Part shown: piece after piece, positions 1 to 8,157 of the stretch
How positions within the stretch are numbered: position 1 is the stretch's first letter
Layout: each line of letters begins with the position of its first letter
From: Actinacidiphila acidipaludis
GTDB taxonomy: Bacteria > Actinomycetota > Actinomycetes > Streptomycetales > Streptomycetaceae
Direction of reading: 5' to 3'
Assembly (NCBI RefSeq): GCF_019890725.1
Contig: NZ_JAINZZ010000047.1
Location: forward strand, 1 to 61,989
DNA length: 61,989 bases
Notes under the pieces: generated by a model
The model's input: the letters and a program-made list of their open reading frames with translations, nothing else
Database searches by the model: none
Told to the model about the DNA's origin: nothing
Program-made: the position numbers and the translations under genes

Positions 1-4
1 CGGA

Positions 5-474
5 CGAAGTCTGGGGGACCCCGCGCCCCTGATCACGTGCCGTTGTCCGTCTGTTGGGGGCAGTCCGGAAGCGTCTCCTCGGACTTGTGCGTGACTGTTC
101 TTTCGTCCTGCTGGGCGGGTGTGTGCACAAGTCCTTGCGGGGAGCGCTTCCTCCCCACCCCCTTGGTGGTCCATGGGGCCGCCTGGGCAGGACCGGGGTA
201 CCCCTGGACTGCCCCTGCGGCCACTTTCACTGCCAGGGGGTGGGGAGGAAGCGATCCCCGCAGGAATGTGCATACGCCCGGGCACGCATACGGACGAACC
301 CGCCATGCACAGTCCGAGGAGACGCTTCCGGACTGCCCCCAACAGACGAACGAACGGCAAGCGATAACAGGGGCGCGGGGAACTGCGCGACAAGCCACGA
401 CGCACCGTGAGACGGCAATGGCACCGCAAGGGGCAGGACGAGCCCCGAAGGGGCGCGGGGTCCCCCAGACTTCG
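5..474. repeat. Nested long inverted repeat in non-coding DNA
   Basis: Two pairs of perfect inverted arms lie one inside the other. The outer arms are 5-29 and 450-474 (25 bp). The inner arms are 48-85 and 311-348 (38 bp). A third, imperfect pair (about 133-163 with 239-272, both carrying CGCTTCCTCCCCACCCCC or its complement) lies further in. The region 1-668 has no convincing gene: the open frames on both strands come from the repeat and read alike because it is palindromic. From memory, similar repeats are scattered between genes in many Streptomyces chromosomes. Confidence 0.85.
369..402. repeat. Dispersed streptomycete intergenic repeat fragment
   Basis: This segment contains GGGGCGCGGGGAACTGCGCG, which I recall as a very common intergenic sequence in Streptomyces genomes. 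It lies between the right inner and right outer arms of the nested inverted repeat and looks like an insertion into it. No coding role is evident. Confidence 0.5.
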
Positions 475-668
475 CCCGGGAGGTGCTCCCAATGCGAACA
501 GCCACGACGCGCGGCAGACGGCGAACAAGGGTCAGGGGCGTCCCGGAAGCCGAAGAGGGACGGGCTGGGCCGAAAGGGGACGGGGAGCCGGGCCGGCCCG
601 GGCGAACGGGGGCAGAAAATGGAGCCGCGAACCGCCAGGTTCGCCCGCTCGTGGGTAGGCTCCGCCGC

Positions 669-1550
669 ATGGAGCACGAGTCCTTCGTCCCGATCCCCCC
701 CGCCCGCCTGGCGCAAGCCCTCCGCTCGCCGGCCGCCCTGGCCGACAGCCTGCCCGGCTGGCAACCCGACCGCGCCGACACCCCGGCCGCGGCGAACGGC
801 GACGCGGAGACCACCGAAACCCCGGCGGACGCCGACCCCGCACCCACGGCGGACGCCGCCGAGGCACACCCCGCGGACGCGAACGCCACCACCGCGAAAG
901 GCCGCCTACGCCTCCGCGTAGCCGGCTCCACCATCACGTACCGCGGCACGGTCACGCTGACCGGCACGACCTCCCCGTTCACTCTGGAGGCCCAGGGCGA
1001 GGAGGTCCGCGGCTCCGGCACCGTCCAGGCCCGTCTCGAACTGACGCTCGCGGCCACCGAGCAGCCCGAGCCCGGCACGACCGTGACGTTCCGCGGCACC
1101 GCGGAGGCCGGCGGCCGCCTCACGACGTACGACGACGCCGTCGTGGAAGCCGCCGTGCGCCGCCTGCTGGACCGCTTCTCCGCCGAGCTGGCCGCCCACG
1201 CGCCGGAGGCGGAGGACGAGGAGCCGGACGTCGTGGACGACGACGGCGAGCCGGTGCCGCCCGGCGAACTGGAGGAGTTCGAGCTGGTCGAGGTGGAGGT
1301 CGAGGTCCCGGAGAGCGCCGCCGCGCTCGACGACCTGGTGACGCCGGCCGAGGCCGCCCACGCCCGCCGGACCATGATCGGCCGCAGCGCCGAGGAGGTG
1401 GACCACGCCCCGCCGCGCGGCCGCTACGCCCCGGTGCCGGCCCCCGACGCGGGCACCGCGTCCGCGACCCTGCGCTGGGCGGCCCCCGCCGCGGCGGCCC
1501 TGCTCGCCTCGGCCGTCGTCGTCGGACGGGTTCTGCGCCGCCGCAGGTGA
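669..1550 (+). CDS. SRPBCC (CoxG-like) protein with C-terminal membrane anchor
   Basis: A 293-residue protein. The first part has the look of the SRPBCC/CoxG ligand-binding fold (family with carbon monoxide dehydrogenase subunit G): MEHESFVPIPPARLAQAL at the start, then a beta-rich section around residues 80-160. The fold is interrupted by an Ala/Asp/Pro-rich insert at about residues 35-75. An acidic stretch follows, and the protein ends in a hydrophobic segment (about 268-286) and four arginines, so it is probably tethered to the membrane with the bulk in the cytoplasm. The ATG at 669 is chosen because a TAGGCT -10 box (656-661) sits 7 nt upstream, which fits a leaderless mRNA. The frame stays open upstream only through repeat DNA. 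Substrate unknown. Confidence 0.75.
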   Translation: MEHESFVPIPPARLAQALRSPAALADSLPGWQPDRADTPAAANGDAETTETPADADPAPTADAAEAHPADANATTAKGRLRLRVAGSTITYRGTVTLTGTTSPFTLEAQGEEVRGSGTVQARLELTLAATEQPEPGTTVTFRGTAEAGGRLTTYDDAVVEAAVRRLLDRFSAELAAHAPEAEDEEPDVVDDDGEPVPPGELEEFELVEVEVEVPESAAALDDLVTPAEAAHARRTMIGRSAEEVDHAPPRGRYAPVPAPDAGTASATLRWAAPAAAALLASAVVVGRVLRRRR

Positions 1551-1601
1551 GACGGGTGCGCCAAGTGGGTCCGCCGGACACCGCCCGCTAGGCTCGTTTC
1601 C

Positions 1602-2399
1602 GTGCAGAATGACACGACGCTGACGGCGGGCGACGCCGAACTGACCTTGCAGCCCGAGCACGGTTGCCGGATCGCCTCGCTGAAGGTCGGCGGGACGGAA
1701 CTCCTGCGCCAGGGCGAGAAATTCGGCACCTTCCTGATGGTGCCGTGGTGCGGCAGGACCGAGAACGGCGTGTTCCGCAACGGTGGGGTGAGCCACCAGC
1801 TCCCCATCGACGCGCCGCCGCACGCGATCCACGGCACCGGCCGGCACTCCGTCTGGCACGAGGCCGCGCCGCCCACCGAGACCACCGCCGCGTACTACTA
1901 CGACCTCGCCGACCCCTGGCCCTACCCCGGACGGGTCACGCACACCGTGGAACTCGCACCGCACACCGTCCGGCTGACGATGAGTGTGGAGGCGACCGGC
2001 GACTCCTTCCCGGCGCAGGCCGGCTGGCACCCGTGGTGGCTGCGCAACCTGGGCCAGGGCGGCCAGGACGTCGAACTCACCTTCAGCGCGGCCTGGCAGG
2101 AGGAGCGCGGCGACAACCACCTGCCGAACGGCAACCGCATCGACCCGAAGCCGGGCCCCTGGGACGACTGCTTCGGCATGCCCGACGGCGTGGACGTCAC
2201 CCTGACCTGGCCGGGCGAGATGCGGGTGCGGGTCACCAGCCCGGCGCAGTGGGCGGTCGTCTACACCGAGCAGCCCGAGGCGGTGTGCGTGGAGCCGCAG
2301 TCCGGTCCGCCGAACGGCCTCAACACCCTGCCGCGGCTGGTCACGCCGATCGACCCGCTGGAGATCACCACCGAGTGGACCTGGCACCGGATCCGCTGA
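1602..2399 (+). CDS. Aldose 1-epimerase family protein
   Basis: A 265-residue protein of the galactose mutarotase/aldose epimerase fold. Recognisable parts are VPWCGRTENGVF (residues 48-59), HAIHGTGRHSVWHEA with the conserved His pair, and a late VCVEPQSGPPNGLN segment that matches the catalytic Glu region (CxEPxSGPPN) of this family. It probably interconverts anomers of a hexose or hexose phosphate in the cytoplasm. The GTG start is 7 nt behind a TAGGCT box (1589-1594), pointing to leaderless transcription. It stands in the same direction as pyrE but with its own and pyrE's separate -10 boxes. The exact sugar cannot be told from sequence. Confidence 0.85.
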   Translation: MQNDTTLTAGDAELTLQPEHGCRIASLKVGGTELLRQGEKFGTFLMVPWCGRTENGVFRNGGVSHQLPIDAPPHAIHGTGRHSVWHEAAPPTETTAAYYYDLADPWPYPGRVTHTVELAPHTVRLTMSVEATGDSFPAQAGWHPWWLRNLGQGGQDVELTFSAAWQEERGDNHLPNGNRIDPKPGPWDDCFGMPDGVDVTLTWPGEMRVRVTSPAQWAVVYTEQPEAVCVEPQSGPPNGLNTLPRLVTPIDPLEITTEWTWHRIR

Positions 2400-2471
2400 G
2401 CGACCTCCGGGGTGCGCCCGGCGCCACCGGTGACCTCGGTGGCCTGGGCGTCCTCGGATAGTCTCGGCGGC

Positions 2472-3014
2472 ATGAGCGACGACGTACGCGCTGCCCTGCT
2501 GCGGCACATCAAGGACAAGGCCGTCGTGCACGGCAAGGTGACCCTCTCGTCCGGGCTCGAGGCCGACTTCTACATCGACCTGCGCCGGATCACCCTCGAC
2601 GGGGAGGCCGCGCCGCTCGCCGGCCAGGTGATGCTCGACCTGACCGCGGACCTGGACTTCGACGCGGTCGGCGGCCTGACGCTGGGCGCCGACCCGGTCG
2701 CCACCTCGATGCTCCACGCGGCCGCCGCGCGCGGCCGGCGGCTGGACGCTTTCGTGGTGCGCAAGGCCACCAAGACGCACGGCCTGCAGCGCCGGATCGA
2801 GGGCACGGACGTCCGGGGCCGCCGGGTCCTGGTCGTCGAGGACACCTCGACCACCGGCGGGTCCCCGCTCACCGCGGTCGAGGCGGTCCGGGAGGCGGGC
2901 GGCGAGGTGGTGGCCGTCGCGGTGATCGTCGACCGCGGTGCCGCACCGAAGATCGCCGAGGTGGGGCTGCCGTATCTCGCGGCTTACACGCTCGCCGACC
3001 TCGAGCTGGACTGA
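2472..3014 (+). CDS. pyrE: Orotate phosphoribosyltransferase
   Basis: A 180-residue type I phosphoribosyltransferase that joins orotate to PRPP to give OMP in pyrimidine synthesis. The PRPP-binding loop is clear (RRVLVVEDTSTTGGSPLTAV, about residues 117-136). The N-terminal KDKAVVHGKVTLSSG matches the orotate enzymes rather than hypoxanthine or adenine enzymes. The ATG at 2472 lies 7 nt after TAGTCT (2459-2464), so the message is probably leaderless. The gene stands apart from other pyr genes, as is common in actinobacteria. Its stop codon runs into a three-copy 29-bp tandem repeat. Confidence 0.95.
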   Translation: MSDDVRAALLRHIKDKAVVHGKVTLSSGLEADFYIDLRRITLDGEAAPLAGQVMLDLTADLDFDAVGGLTLGADPVATSMLHAAAARGRRLDAFVVRKATKTHGLQRRIEGTDVRGRRVLVVEDTSTTGGSPLTAVEAVREAGGEVVAVAVIVDRGAAPKIAEVGLPYLAAYTLADLELD

Positions 3015-3099
3015 GCTGGAGTGATCGCCGGTTTCGAGCCGGAGCTGGAGTGATCGCCGGTCCCGAGCCGGAGCTGGAGTGATCGCCGGTCCCGAGCCG
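3013..3099. repeat. Three tandem copies of a 29-bp unit after pyrE
   Basis: Units are 3013-3041, 3042-3070 and 3071-3099. Each begins GAGCTGGAGTGATCGCCGGT and ends CGAGCCG. Copies 2 and 3 are identical; copy 1 differs by two bases. The first unit starts within the pyrE stop codon (tgaGCTGGA), so the repeat seems to have grown out of the gene's 3' end. Confidence 0.95.
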
Positions 3100-3173
3100 G
3101 ACCGGCCGGCGGCCACGGTCTGACGAATCGTCGGCATCGGGCCCGCCGAACCGCTCTGACCTGCGGCTTCTCG

Positions 3174-3209
3174 GCCCCCGGTAGGTTTCACGTGAAACCT
3201 ACCGGGGGC
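3174..3209 (+). terminator. 36-bp perfect palindrome downstream of pyrE
   Basis: Every base from 3174 to 3209 pairs in a perfect palindrome centred between 3191 and 3192. The outer part is GCCCCCGGTAG and its complement. As RNA it would form a very stable hairpin and probably ends pyrE transcription, although no U-tract follows. Its core is a parS site. Confidence 0.75.
3185..3198. other. parS centromere site (ParB binding)
   Basis: GTTTCACGTGAAAC matches the parS sequence bound by chromosomal ParB in Streptomyces and Bacillus at all 14 positions. Such sites cluster around oriC and load ParB/SMC for chromosome segregation. This copy lies between pyrE and fba, inside the larger perfect palindrome. 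It is the only full match I found in the window. Confidence 0.85.
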
Positions 3210-3326
3210 TGTCGTATGCCCGGAGAGCACCGAGGTGGTGTATCCGTTCGAGTCTGCGAAGATAAGGGCGACGATGACGTCGCCACGCCAGCAGGACGAC
3301 CCGCAGAACCACAAGGAGCGGACACG

Positions 3327-4349
3327 ATGCCCATCGCAACCCCCGAGATCTACAACGAGATGCTCGACCGCGCGAAGGCGGGCAAGTTCGCCTACCCGGC
3401 GATCAACGTGACCTCGTCGCAGACGCTGCACGCGGCGCTGCGCGGTCTCGCCGAGGCGGAGAGCGACGGCATCATCCAGATCTCCACCGGTGGCGCGGAG
3501 TTCCTCGGTGGCCAGTACAGCAAGGACATGGTCACCGGCGCGGTGGCGCTGGCCGAGTTCGCGCACATCGTCGCCGAGAAGTACCCGATCACGGTCGCCC
3601 TCCACACCGACCACTGCCCCAAGGACAAGCTGGACGGCTACGTCCGCCCGCTGCTGAAGATCTCGCAGGAGCGCGTGAGCGCCGGCCGCAACCCGCTGTT
3701 CCAGTCGCACATGTGGGACGGTTCCGCCGAGAACCTCGACGACAACCTGGCCATCGCCAAGGAGCTGCTCGCCGAGGCCGTCAAGGCCAAGATCATCCTG
3801 GAGATGGAGATCACGCCGACCGGTGGCGAGGAGGACGGCGTCTCGCACGAGATCAACGACTCCCTGTACACCACCGTCGACGACGCGTTCCGTACCGTTG
3901 AGGCGGTCGGCCTCGGTGAGCACGGCCGCTACCTGCTGGCCGCCTCCTTCGGCAATGTGCACGGCGTCTACAAGCCGGGCAACGTGGTGCTGCGCCCGAG
4001 CATCCTCAAGGAGCTGCAGGACGCGGTCGCCCAGAAGTACGGCAAGGCCGACGCCTTCGACTTCGTCTTCCACGGCGGCTCCGGCTCCACCCAGGAGGAG
4101 ATCGACGAGGCGCTGGAGAACGGCGTCGTGAAGATGAACCTGGACACCGACCTGCAGTACGCCTTCACCCGGCCGGTCGCCGCCCACATGTTCACCAACT
4201 ACGACGGTGTGCTGAAGGTCGACGGCGAGGTCGGCAACAAGAAGACCTACGACCCGCGTGTGTGGGGCAAGTCCGCCGAGGCCGGCATGGCCGCGCGCGT
4301 CGTGGTCGCCGCCGAGAACCTCCGTTCGGCGGGCAACAAGCGCAAGTAA
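3327..4349 (+). CDS. fba: Class II fructose-bisphosphate aldolase
   Basis: A 340-residue metal-dependent aldolase that splits fructose-1,6-bisphosphate in glycolysis and runs in reverse in gluconeogenesis. Zinc ligands and substrate motifs are visible: ALHTDHCPKDKLDGY (His and Asp), LEMEITPTGGEEDGV, FHGGSGST and KMNLDTDLQYAF. Length is normal for the long class IIA enzymes. The ATG at 3327 follows a good ribosome-binding site (AAGGAG at 3313-3318); the longer open frame upstream is rejected because it runs through the parS palindrome. A strong hairpin follows the stop. A monocistronic unit is likely. Confidence 0.97.
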   Translation: MPIATPEIYNEMLDRAKAGKFAYPAINVTSSQTLHAALRGLAEAESDGIIQISTGGAEFLGGQYSKDMVTGAVALAEFAHIVAEKYPITVALHTDHCPKDKLDGYVRPLLKISQERVSAGRNPLFQSHMWDGSAENLDDNLAIAKELLAEAVKAKIILEMEITPTGGEEDGVSHEINDSLYTTVDDAFRTVEAVGLGEHGRYLLAASFGNVHGVYKPGNVVLRPSILKELQDAVAQKYGKADAFDFVFHGGSGSTQEEIDEALENGVVKMNLDTDLQYAFTRPVAAHMFTNYDGVLKVDGEVGNKKTYDPRVWGKSAEAGMAARVVVAAENLRSAGNKRK

Positions 4350-4382
4350 GGCGAGGCGTCGTCGTCCGTCGCGGTCGTCCCG

Positions 4383-4413
4383 AAGGGCCCCTGGCATCTG
4401 CCGGGGGCCCTTT
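4383..4413 (+). terminator. Terminator of fba
   Basis: AAGGGCCCC (4383-4391) pairs with GGGGCCCTT (4404-4412). GGCA/TGCC extends the stem past one mismatch, leaving a two-base loop, and TTT follows. Confidence 0.85.
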
Positions 4414-4441
4414 GCGTGGCCGCTGGGGCAGACTGGAGGCC

Positions 4442-4855
4442 ATGTCCAATCACCAGAACCTGCTCGGGGAACCTGCCCCGACGCTCCTGCCCGACGACCC
4501 GGGGCCGCGTGAGCTGATCGCCTCCGGCGCCGCGCCCACCGAGGTCGCCCAGAAGTTCCCCTCCTCCTCCCTGGCCTGGGCGCAGCTCGCCGACGAGGCG
4601 TTCGAGGCCGGCCGGGTCGTGGAGTCTTACGCCTACGCCCGCACCGGCTACCACCGCGGCCTGGACGCCCTGCGTCGCGCGGGCTGGAAGGGCCACGGCC
4701 CGGTGCCGTTCGAGCACGAGCCGAACCGCGGGTTCCTGCGGGCCCTGCACGCGCTCGCCCGGGCCGCCCAGGCCATCGGCGAGCAGGAGGAGTACGAGCG
4801 CTGCACCACCTTCCTGCGGGACAGCTCCCCGACGGCGGCCGACACCCTCGGCTGA
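4442..4855 (+). CDS. DUF3151 family protein
   Basis: A 137-residue soluble protein matching the actinobacterial DUF3151 family (Rv0364-type neighbours of fba in mycobacteria, from memory). It has no membrane segment. The middle is helical and rich in Ala and aromatic residues (LAWAQLADEAFEAGRVVESYAYARTGY), which resembles a tetratricopeptide-like helical pair. The ATG at 4442 is preceded by a CAGACT box 7 nt upstream, and the GGAGG just before ATG is too close to be a normal ribosome-binding site, so a leaderless mRNA is plausible. The place next to fba is conserved in streptomycetes, but no function is known. Confidence 0.85.
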   Translation: MSNHQNLLGEPAPTLLPDDPGPRELIASGAAPTEVAQKFPSSSLAWAQLADEAFEAGRVVESYAYARTGYHRGLDALRRAGWKGHGPVPFEHEPNRGFLRALHALARAAQAIGEQEEYERCTTFLRDSSPTAADTLG

Positions 4856-5018
4856 GTCCCCTCGCCGCGCCCAGGGCCGCGTCACCGGCCTCAGGCGCCC
4901 CCGGCGGTGAACGGCGTCTGAACGCCGCTGACCTGGCCGGAAACCGCGCGGCGGCCGAATGTCGCAGTCTTGCCACAGACGGCCGCCGCTTGGCATAGCC
5001 ACGTACTTGTGTGCGAAG

Positions 5019-5135
5019 GTGACCCCTGTTGCCACGAACGTCGATGCGCAGCTCGAAGACACCGCGGGGGCGGGACTGAGGTCTTCGCTGCGCCCCCAGG
5101 GGGAGCTTTGGCCGCACAACGCCGCGCCGCGATAG
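5019..5135 (+). CDS. Possible 38-residue ORF overlapping the DUF3152 start
   Basis: GTG at 5019 opens a frame to TAG at 5133 whose third positions are about 78% G/C. The same stretch read in the DUF3152 frame is only about 55%. The product ends LRPQGELWPHNAAPR and resembles nothing I know. Possible promoter elements are TTGCCA (4970-4975) and CATAGC (4994-4999) with an 18-bp spacer. The downstream gene's TTG lies inside this ORF, so the two could be translationally coupled. It could also be the true N-terminus of an older form of the DUF3152 gene that was later frameshifted. Confidence 0.4.
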   Translation: MTPVATNVDAQLEDTAGAGLRSSLRPQGELWPHNAAPR

Positions 5136-5956
5136 CCGGCTTCGTTGCGGTGTGCGCCATCGCCCTCTGCTGCGGGGTCGGCTACGCCGCGTGGGACTCC
5201 CGGCACGGTGGCTCCGCCGCCGCCCTCGACGATGGGATGAGCGCGACGAGCGCCCCTGCGGACCGCTCGGATGGCAACGATGTCACCGGGCCCTCCGACC
5301 TTCCCACCTCGGCTCTGTCCACGCCGAGCGCCCCCGCCACGTCGAAGACCCCGACGCCCACGCACACCACGCCCACGACCCCGGCGAGCGTGCCGAAGTC
5401 GGGCAGCGGCACCTTCACCACGGCCAAGGCCAGCGGCTCGGCCTCCGGGCACGGCCGCATCCGTCGTTACAAGGTCGAGGTCGAGGGCGGCATCGAACTG
5501 TCGTCCAGCTCGGCGGCGCATGAGATCCAGGGGATCCTCGCCGACCCACGCGGCTGGACCGCCGACGGGCGCGACGGTTTCCAGCTCGTCTCGTCCGGGT
5601 ACGCCGACTTCGTCATCAAGATCGCGACGCCGGACACCGTCGACGCGATCTGCGGCTCGGCCGGCCTGCTCACCCACGGCGAGGTCAACTGCGACGTGGG
5701 CGCGACGGTCGTGGTCAACCTCAAGCGCTGGATGCTCGGCTCCCCGGAGTTCGACGGGCCGATCACCGAGTACCGGGCCCTGATCATCAACCACGAGGTC
5801 GGCCACCGCATCGGCCACGGGCACGAGAGCTGCCCGGGACCGGGCAAGCTCGCGCCGGTGATGATGCAGCAGATCAAGGGCCTGCATGGGTGCCTGGCCA
5901 ACGAGTGGCCGTACGACAGCAAGGGCCGGTACATCCAGGGCCCGCCGGCCCCCTGA
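5108..5956 (+). CDS. DUF3152 zincin-like secreted or anchored protein
   Basis: A 282-residue protein in this reading. An N-terminal signal or anchor (AAIAGFVAVCAIALCCGVGYAAW) is followed by a Thr/Pro/Ser-rich linker (about residues 45-105) and the DUF3152 domain. The domain contains NHEVGHRIGHGHESC, a HExxH-like metalloprotease signature with further His and Cys, and pairs of Cys (CGSAG, GEVNCDVG, GLHGC) that may form disulfides outside the cell. The TTG at 5108 is chosen because codon use upstream in this frame is poor and AGGGGGAG lies just before it. GTG at 5009 or TTG at 4970 are alternatives. Peptidase activity is inferred, not shown. Confidence 0.7.
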   Translation: MAAQRRAAIAGFVAVCAIALCCGVGYAAWDSRHGGSAAALDDGMSATSAPADRSDGNDVTGPSDLPTSALSTPSAPATSKTPTPTHTTPTTPASVPKSGSGTFTTAKASGSASGHGRIRRYKVEVEGGIELSSSSAAHEIQGILADPRGWTADGRDGFQLVSSGYADFVIKIATPDTVDAICGSAGLLTHGEVNCDVGATVVVNLKRWMLGSPEFDGPITEYRALIINHEVGHRIGHGHESCPGPGKLAPVMMQQIKGLHGCLANEWPYDSKGRYIQGPPAP

Positions 5957-6044
5957 TCAGCGGCGGGCCTTGCCGGATCGGCCGGGACCGCAGATGATCT
6001 CGGCACAGCCCGGTGATCCCGGGCCATGCTCTGGAGGTAACCCC

Positions 6045-6881
6045 ATGTCCGATGCACCGACCGACGAGGCGGCGACCCCGAACCTCTCGTTCGAGGGCAC
6101 GACCCCCTACGAGGACTACGTACAGGCGTCCGTCCTCACCCATCTGCAGCACCCGCTGTCCGATGAACCCGGCGAGATGGCGTTCCTCGTCACCACGCAG
6201 GTGATGGAGCTGTGGTTCACCCTGCTGGTCCACGAGTGGACCACCGCGGCCGCCGCCCTCCGCAAGGACGACCTCCCGCGGGCCATGGCCGCCCTGCGGC
6301 GCAGCCTGCCGGAGCTGGAGTCCCTCAACGCCTCCTGGAAGCCGATCGCCAACCTCACCCCCGCGCAGTTCAACGCCTACCGCTCCGCCCTCGGCGAGGG
6401 CTCGGGCTTCCAGTCCGCGATGTACCGGCGGGTGGAGTTCCTGCTCGGCGACAAGTCCTCGTCCATGCTGGTGCCGCACCGGGGAACCCCCAGCGCCCAC
6501 GCCGAGCTGGAGAAGGCCCTCACCGAGCCCAGCCTGTACGACGAGGTGCTGCGGCTGCTGGCCCGCCGCGGCTACGCGGTGCCCGCCGAGGTGCTGAACC
6601 GCGACCCGAGCCTGCGCTACGAGCCGCACCCGGAGGTCGAGGCCGTCTGGCAGAGCGTCTACGCCGACGCCGACCAGGACTCCGAGCTGGTCCGCCTCGG
6701 CGAGGTGCTCACGGACGTCGCCGAACTCGTCTGGCGCTGGCGCAACGACCACCTCGTGGCGACCCGGCGCGCGATGGGCGCCAAGGCCGGCACCGGCGGC
6801 TCCGCGGGGGTGGCCTGGCTGGAGAAGCGCGCCACCAAGAACGTCTTCCCCGAACTCTGGACGGCCCGCAGTCATGTCTGA
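6045..6881 (+). CDS. kynA: Tryptophan 2,3-dioxygenase
   Basis: A 278-residue heme enzyme that opens the tryptophan ring to N-formylkynurenine. Family motifs are visible: TPYEDYVQASVLTHLQHP, VTTQVMELWFTLLVHEW and GFQSAMYRRVEFLLGDK. It begins a three-gene operon (kynA-kynU-formamidase) that turns tryptophan into anthranilate and alanine. A clean GGAGG (6033-6037) precedes the ATG. Just upstream, GCCCGG/CCGGGC (6008-6024) can form a small hairpin that might be an operator or attenuating structure. The end overlaps kynU by 8 nt, so the two are probably translationally coupled. Confidence 0.95.
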   Translation: MSDAPTDEAATPNLSFEGTTPYEDYVQASVLTHLQHPLSDEPGEMAFLVTTQVMELWFTLLVHEWTTAAAALRKDDLPRAMAALRRSLPELESLNASWKPIANLTPAQFNAYRSALGEGSGFQSAMYRRVEFLLGDKSSSMLVPHRGTPSAHAELEKALTEPSLYDEVLRLLARRGYAVPAEVLNRDPSLRYEPHPEVEAVWQSVYADADQDSELVRLGEVLTDVAELVWRWRNDHLVATRRAMGAKAGTGGSAGVAWLEKRATKNVFPELWTARSHV

Positions 6882-8154
6882 GCCGACGACGCAGCCCCAG
6901 GACGCCGCCGTGGATCCCGCACCCTCCGCACCCGCCTCCGCCGTGACCGCCGATCCCGCGGCCGTTCTGACCGATCGCGCGGCCGCCCTCGACAGCGCCG
7001 ACCCGCTGCGCGCGGTCCGCGACCGGTTCGCGCTGGTGCCGGACGAGGTCTATCTCGACGGCAACTCCCTCGGTCCGCCGACCACGCAGGTCATGGACCG
7101 GCTCTCCGACGTGGTCGGCCGCGAGTGGGGCCGCCTGGGCATCCGCTCCTGGGACGGCAGCGGCTGGTGGACCGCACCCGAGCGCATCGGCGACCGCGTC
7201 GGCGCGCTCGTCGGGGCGGCCCCCGGCCAGGTCGTCGTCGGCGACTCCACCAGCGTCAACGTGTTCAAGGCGCTGGTCGCCGCGGTGCGGATGGCCCCGG
7301 ACGGCCGCGACGAGATCCTGGTGGACGCCGCGACCTTCCCCACCGACGGCTACATCGCCGAGTCCGCGGCGCGGATGACCGGCTGCACGATCCGTGCCGT
7401 CGCCGCGGAGGAGATCGGCGCGGCGGCGGGCGAGCGCACCGCCGTGGCGCTGGTCAACCACGTCGACTACCGCAGCGGCCGGCTGAACGACCTGCCGTCC
7501 GTGACCGCCGCCCTGCACGCGGCCGGCGCGCTGGCCGTCTGGGACCTGTGCCACAGCGCCGGCGCCCTGCCGGTCGCGCTGGACGGCGACGGCGTGGACC
7601 TCGCGGTCGGCTGCACGTACAAGTACCTCAACGGCGGCCCGGGCTCGCCGGCGTACCTCTATGTGCGCCGCGACCTGCAGCCGCGCTTCGACTCGCCCCT
7701 GCCCGGCTGGAACTCGCACGCCGACCCGTTCGGCATGGCGCCCGCCTACGCGCCGGCCGACGGAGCGCTGCGCGGCCGGGTCGGCACCCCCGAGATCCTG
7801 TCGCTGCTGGCCCTCGACACGGCCCTGGACGCCTGGGACGGCGTGGACGTCGCCGACGTACGGGCCAAGAGTTTGGCGCTGACCGACTTCTTCCTGGAGT
7901 CTGTGACCGCACTGGTGCCGCCCGGCCGCGTGGAGACGGTGACCCCGCTCCCGCACGCCGAGCGCGGAAGCCAGGTGTCGCTGCGCTGTGCGAACTCCGG
8001 CGAGGTGATGCGCACGCTGACCGAGCGTGGCGTCATCGGCGACCACCGCAGTCCGGACGTGCTCCGGTTCGGCTTCACCCCGCTCTACACCCGCTTCGCC
8101 GACGCGCTGCGTGCCGCACGCGTGCTGGCCGACGTACTCGAAGGGACGCCCTGA
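6874..8154 (+). CDS. kynU: Kynureninase
   Basis: A 426-residue PLP enzyme that cleaves kynurenine to anthranilate and alanine. The PLP lysine is Lys250 in TYKYLNGGPGSPAYLYV, a hallmark of kynureninases within the aminotransferase V fold. VYLDGNSLGPP near residue 55 and GDSTSVNVFKAL are also typical. The start overlaps kynA (ATG at 6874 inside the kynA 3' end). The first 30 residues are an Ala/Pro-rich extension before the conserved core. The next gene starts 3 nt after the stop, so all three share one message. Confidence 0.95.
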   Translation: MSEPTTQPQDAAVDPAPSAPASAVTADPAAVLTDRAAALDSADPLRAVRDRFALVPDEVYLDGNSLGPPTTQVMDRLSDVVGREWGRLGIRSWDGSGWWTAPERIGDRVGALVGAAPGQVVVGDSTSVNVFKALVAAVRMAPDGRDEILVDAATFPTDGYIAESAARMTGCTIRAVAAEEIGAAAGERTAVALVNHVDYRSGRLNDLPSVTAALHAAGALAVWDLCHSAGALPVALDGDGVDLAVGCTYKYLNGGPGSPAYLYVRRDLQPRFDSPLPGWNSHADPFGMAPAYAPADGALRGRVGTPEILSLLALDTALDAWDGVDVADVRAKSLALTDFFLESVTALVPPGRVETVTPLPHAERGSQVSLRCANSGEVMRTLTERGVIGDHRSPDVLRFGFTPLYTRFADALRAARVLADVLEGTP

Positions 8155-8157
8155 CCG

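Noticed and set aside
906..5117. A 1,403-codon open frame on the minus strand across SRPBCC, pyrE and fba
   Set aside because: It is a shadow of plus-strand genes with clear families; its product is low-complexity Arg/Gly/Ala sequence without domains.
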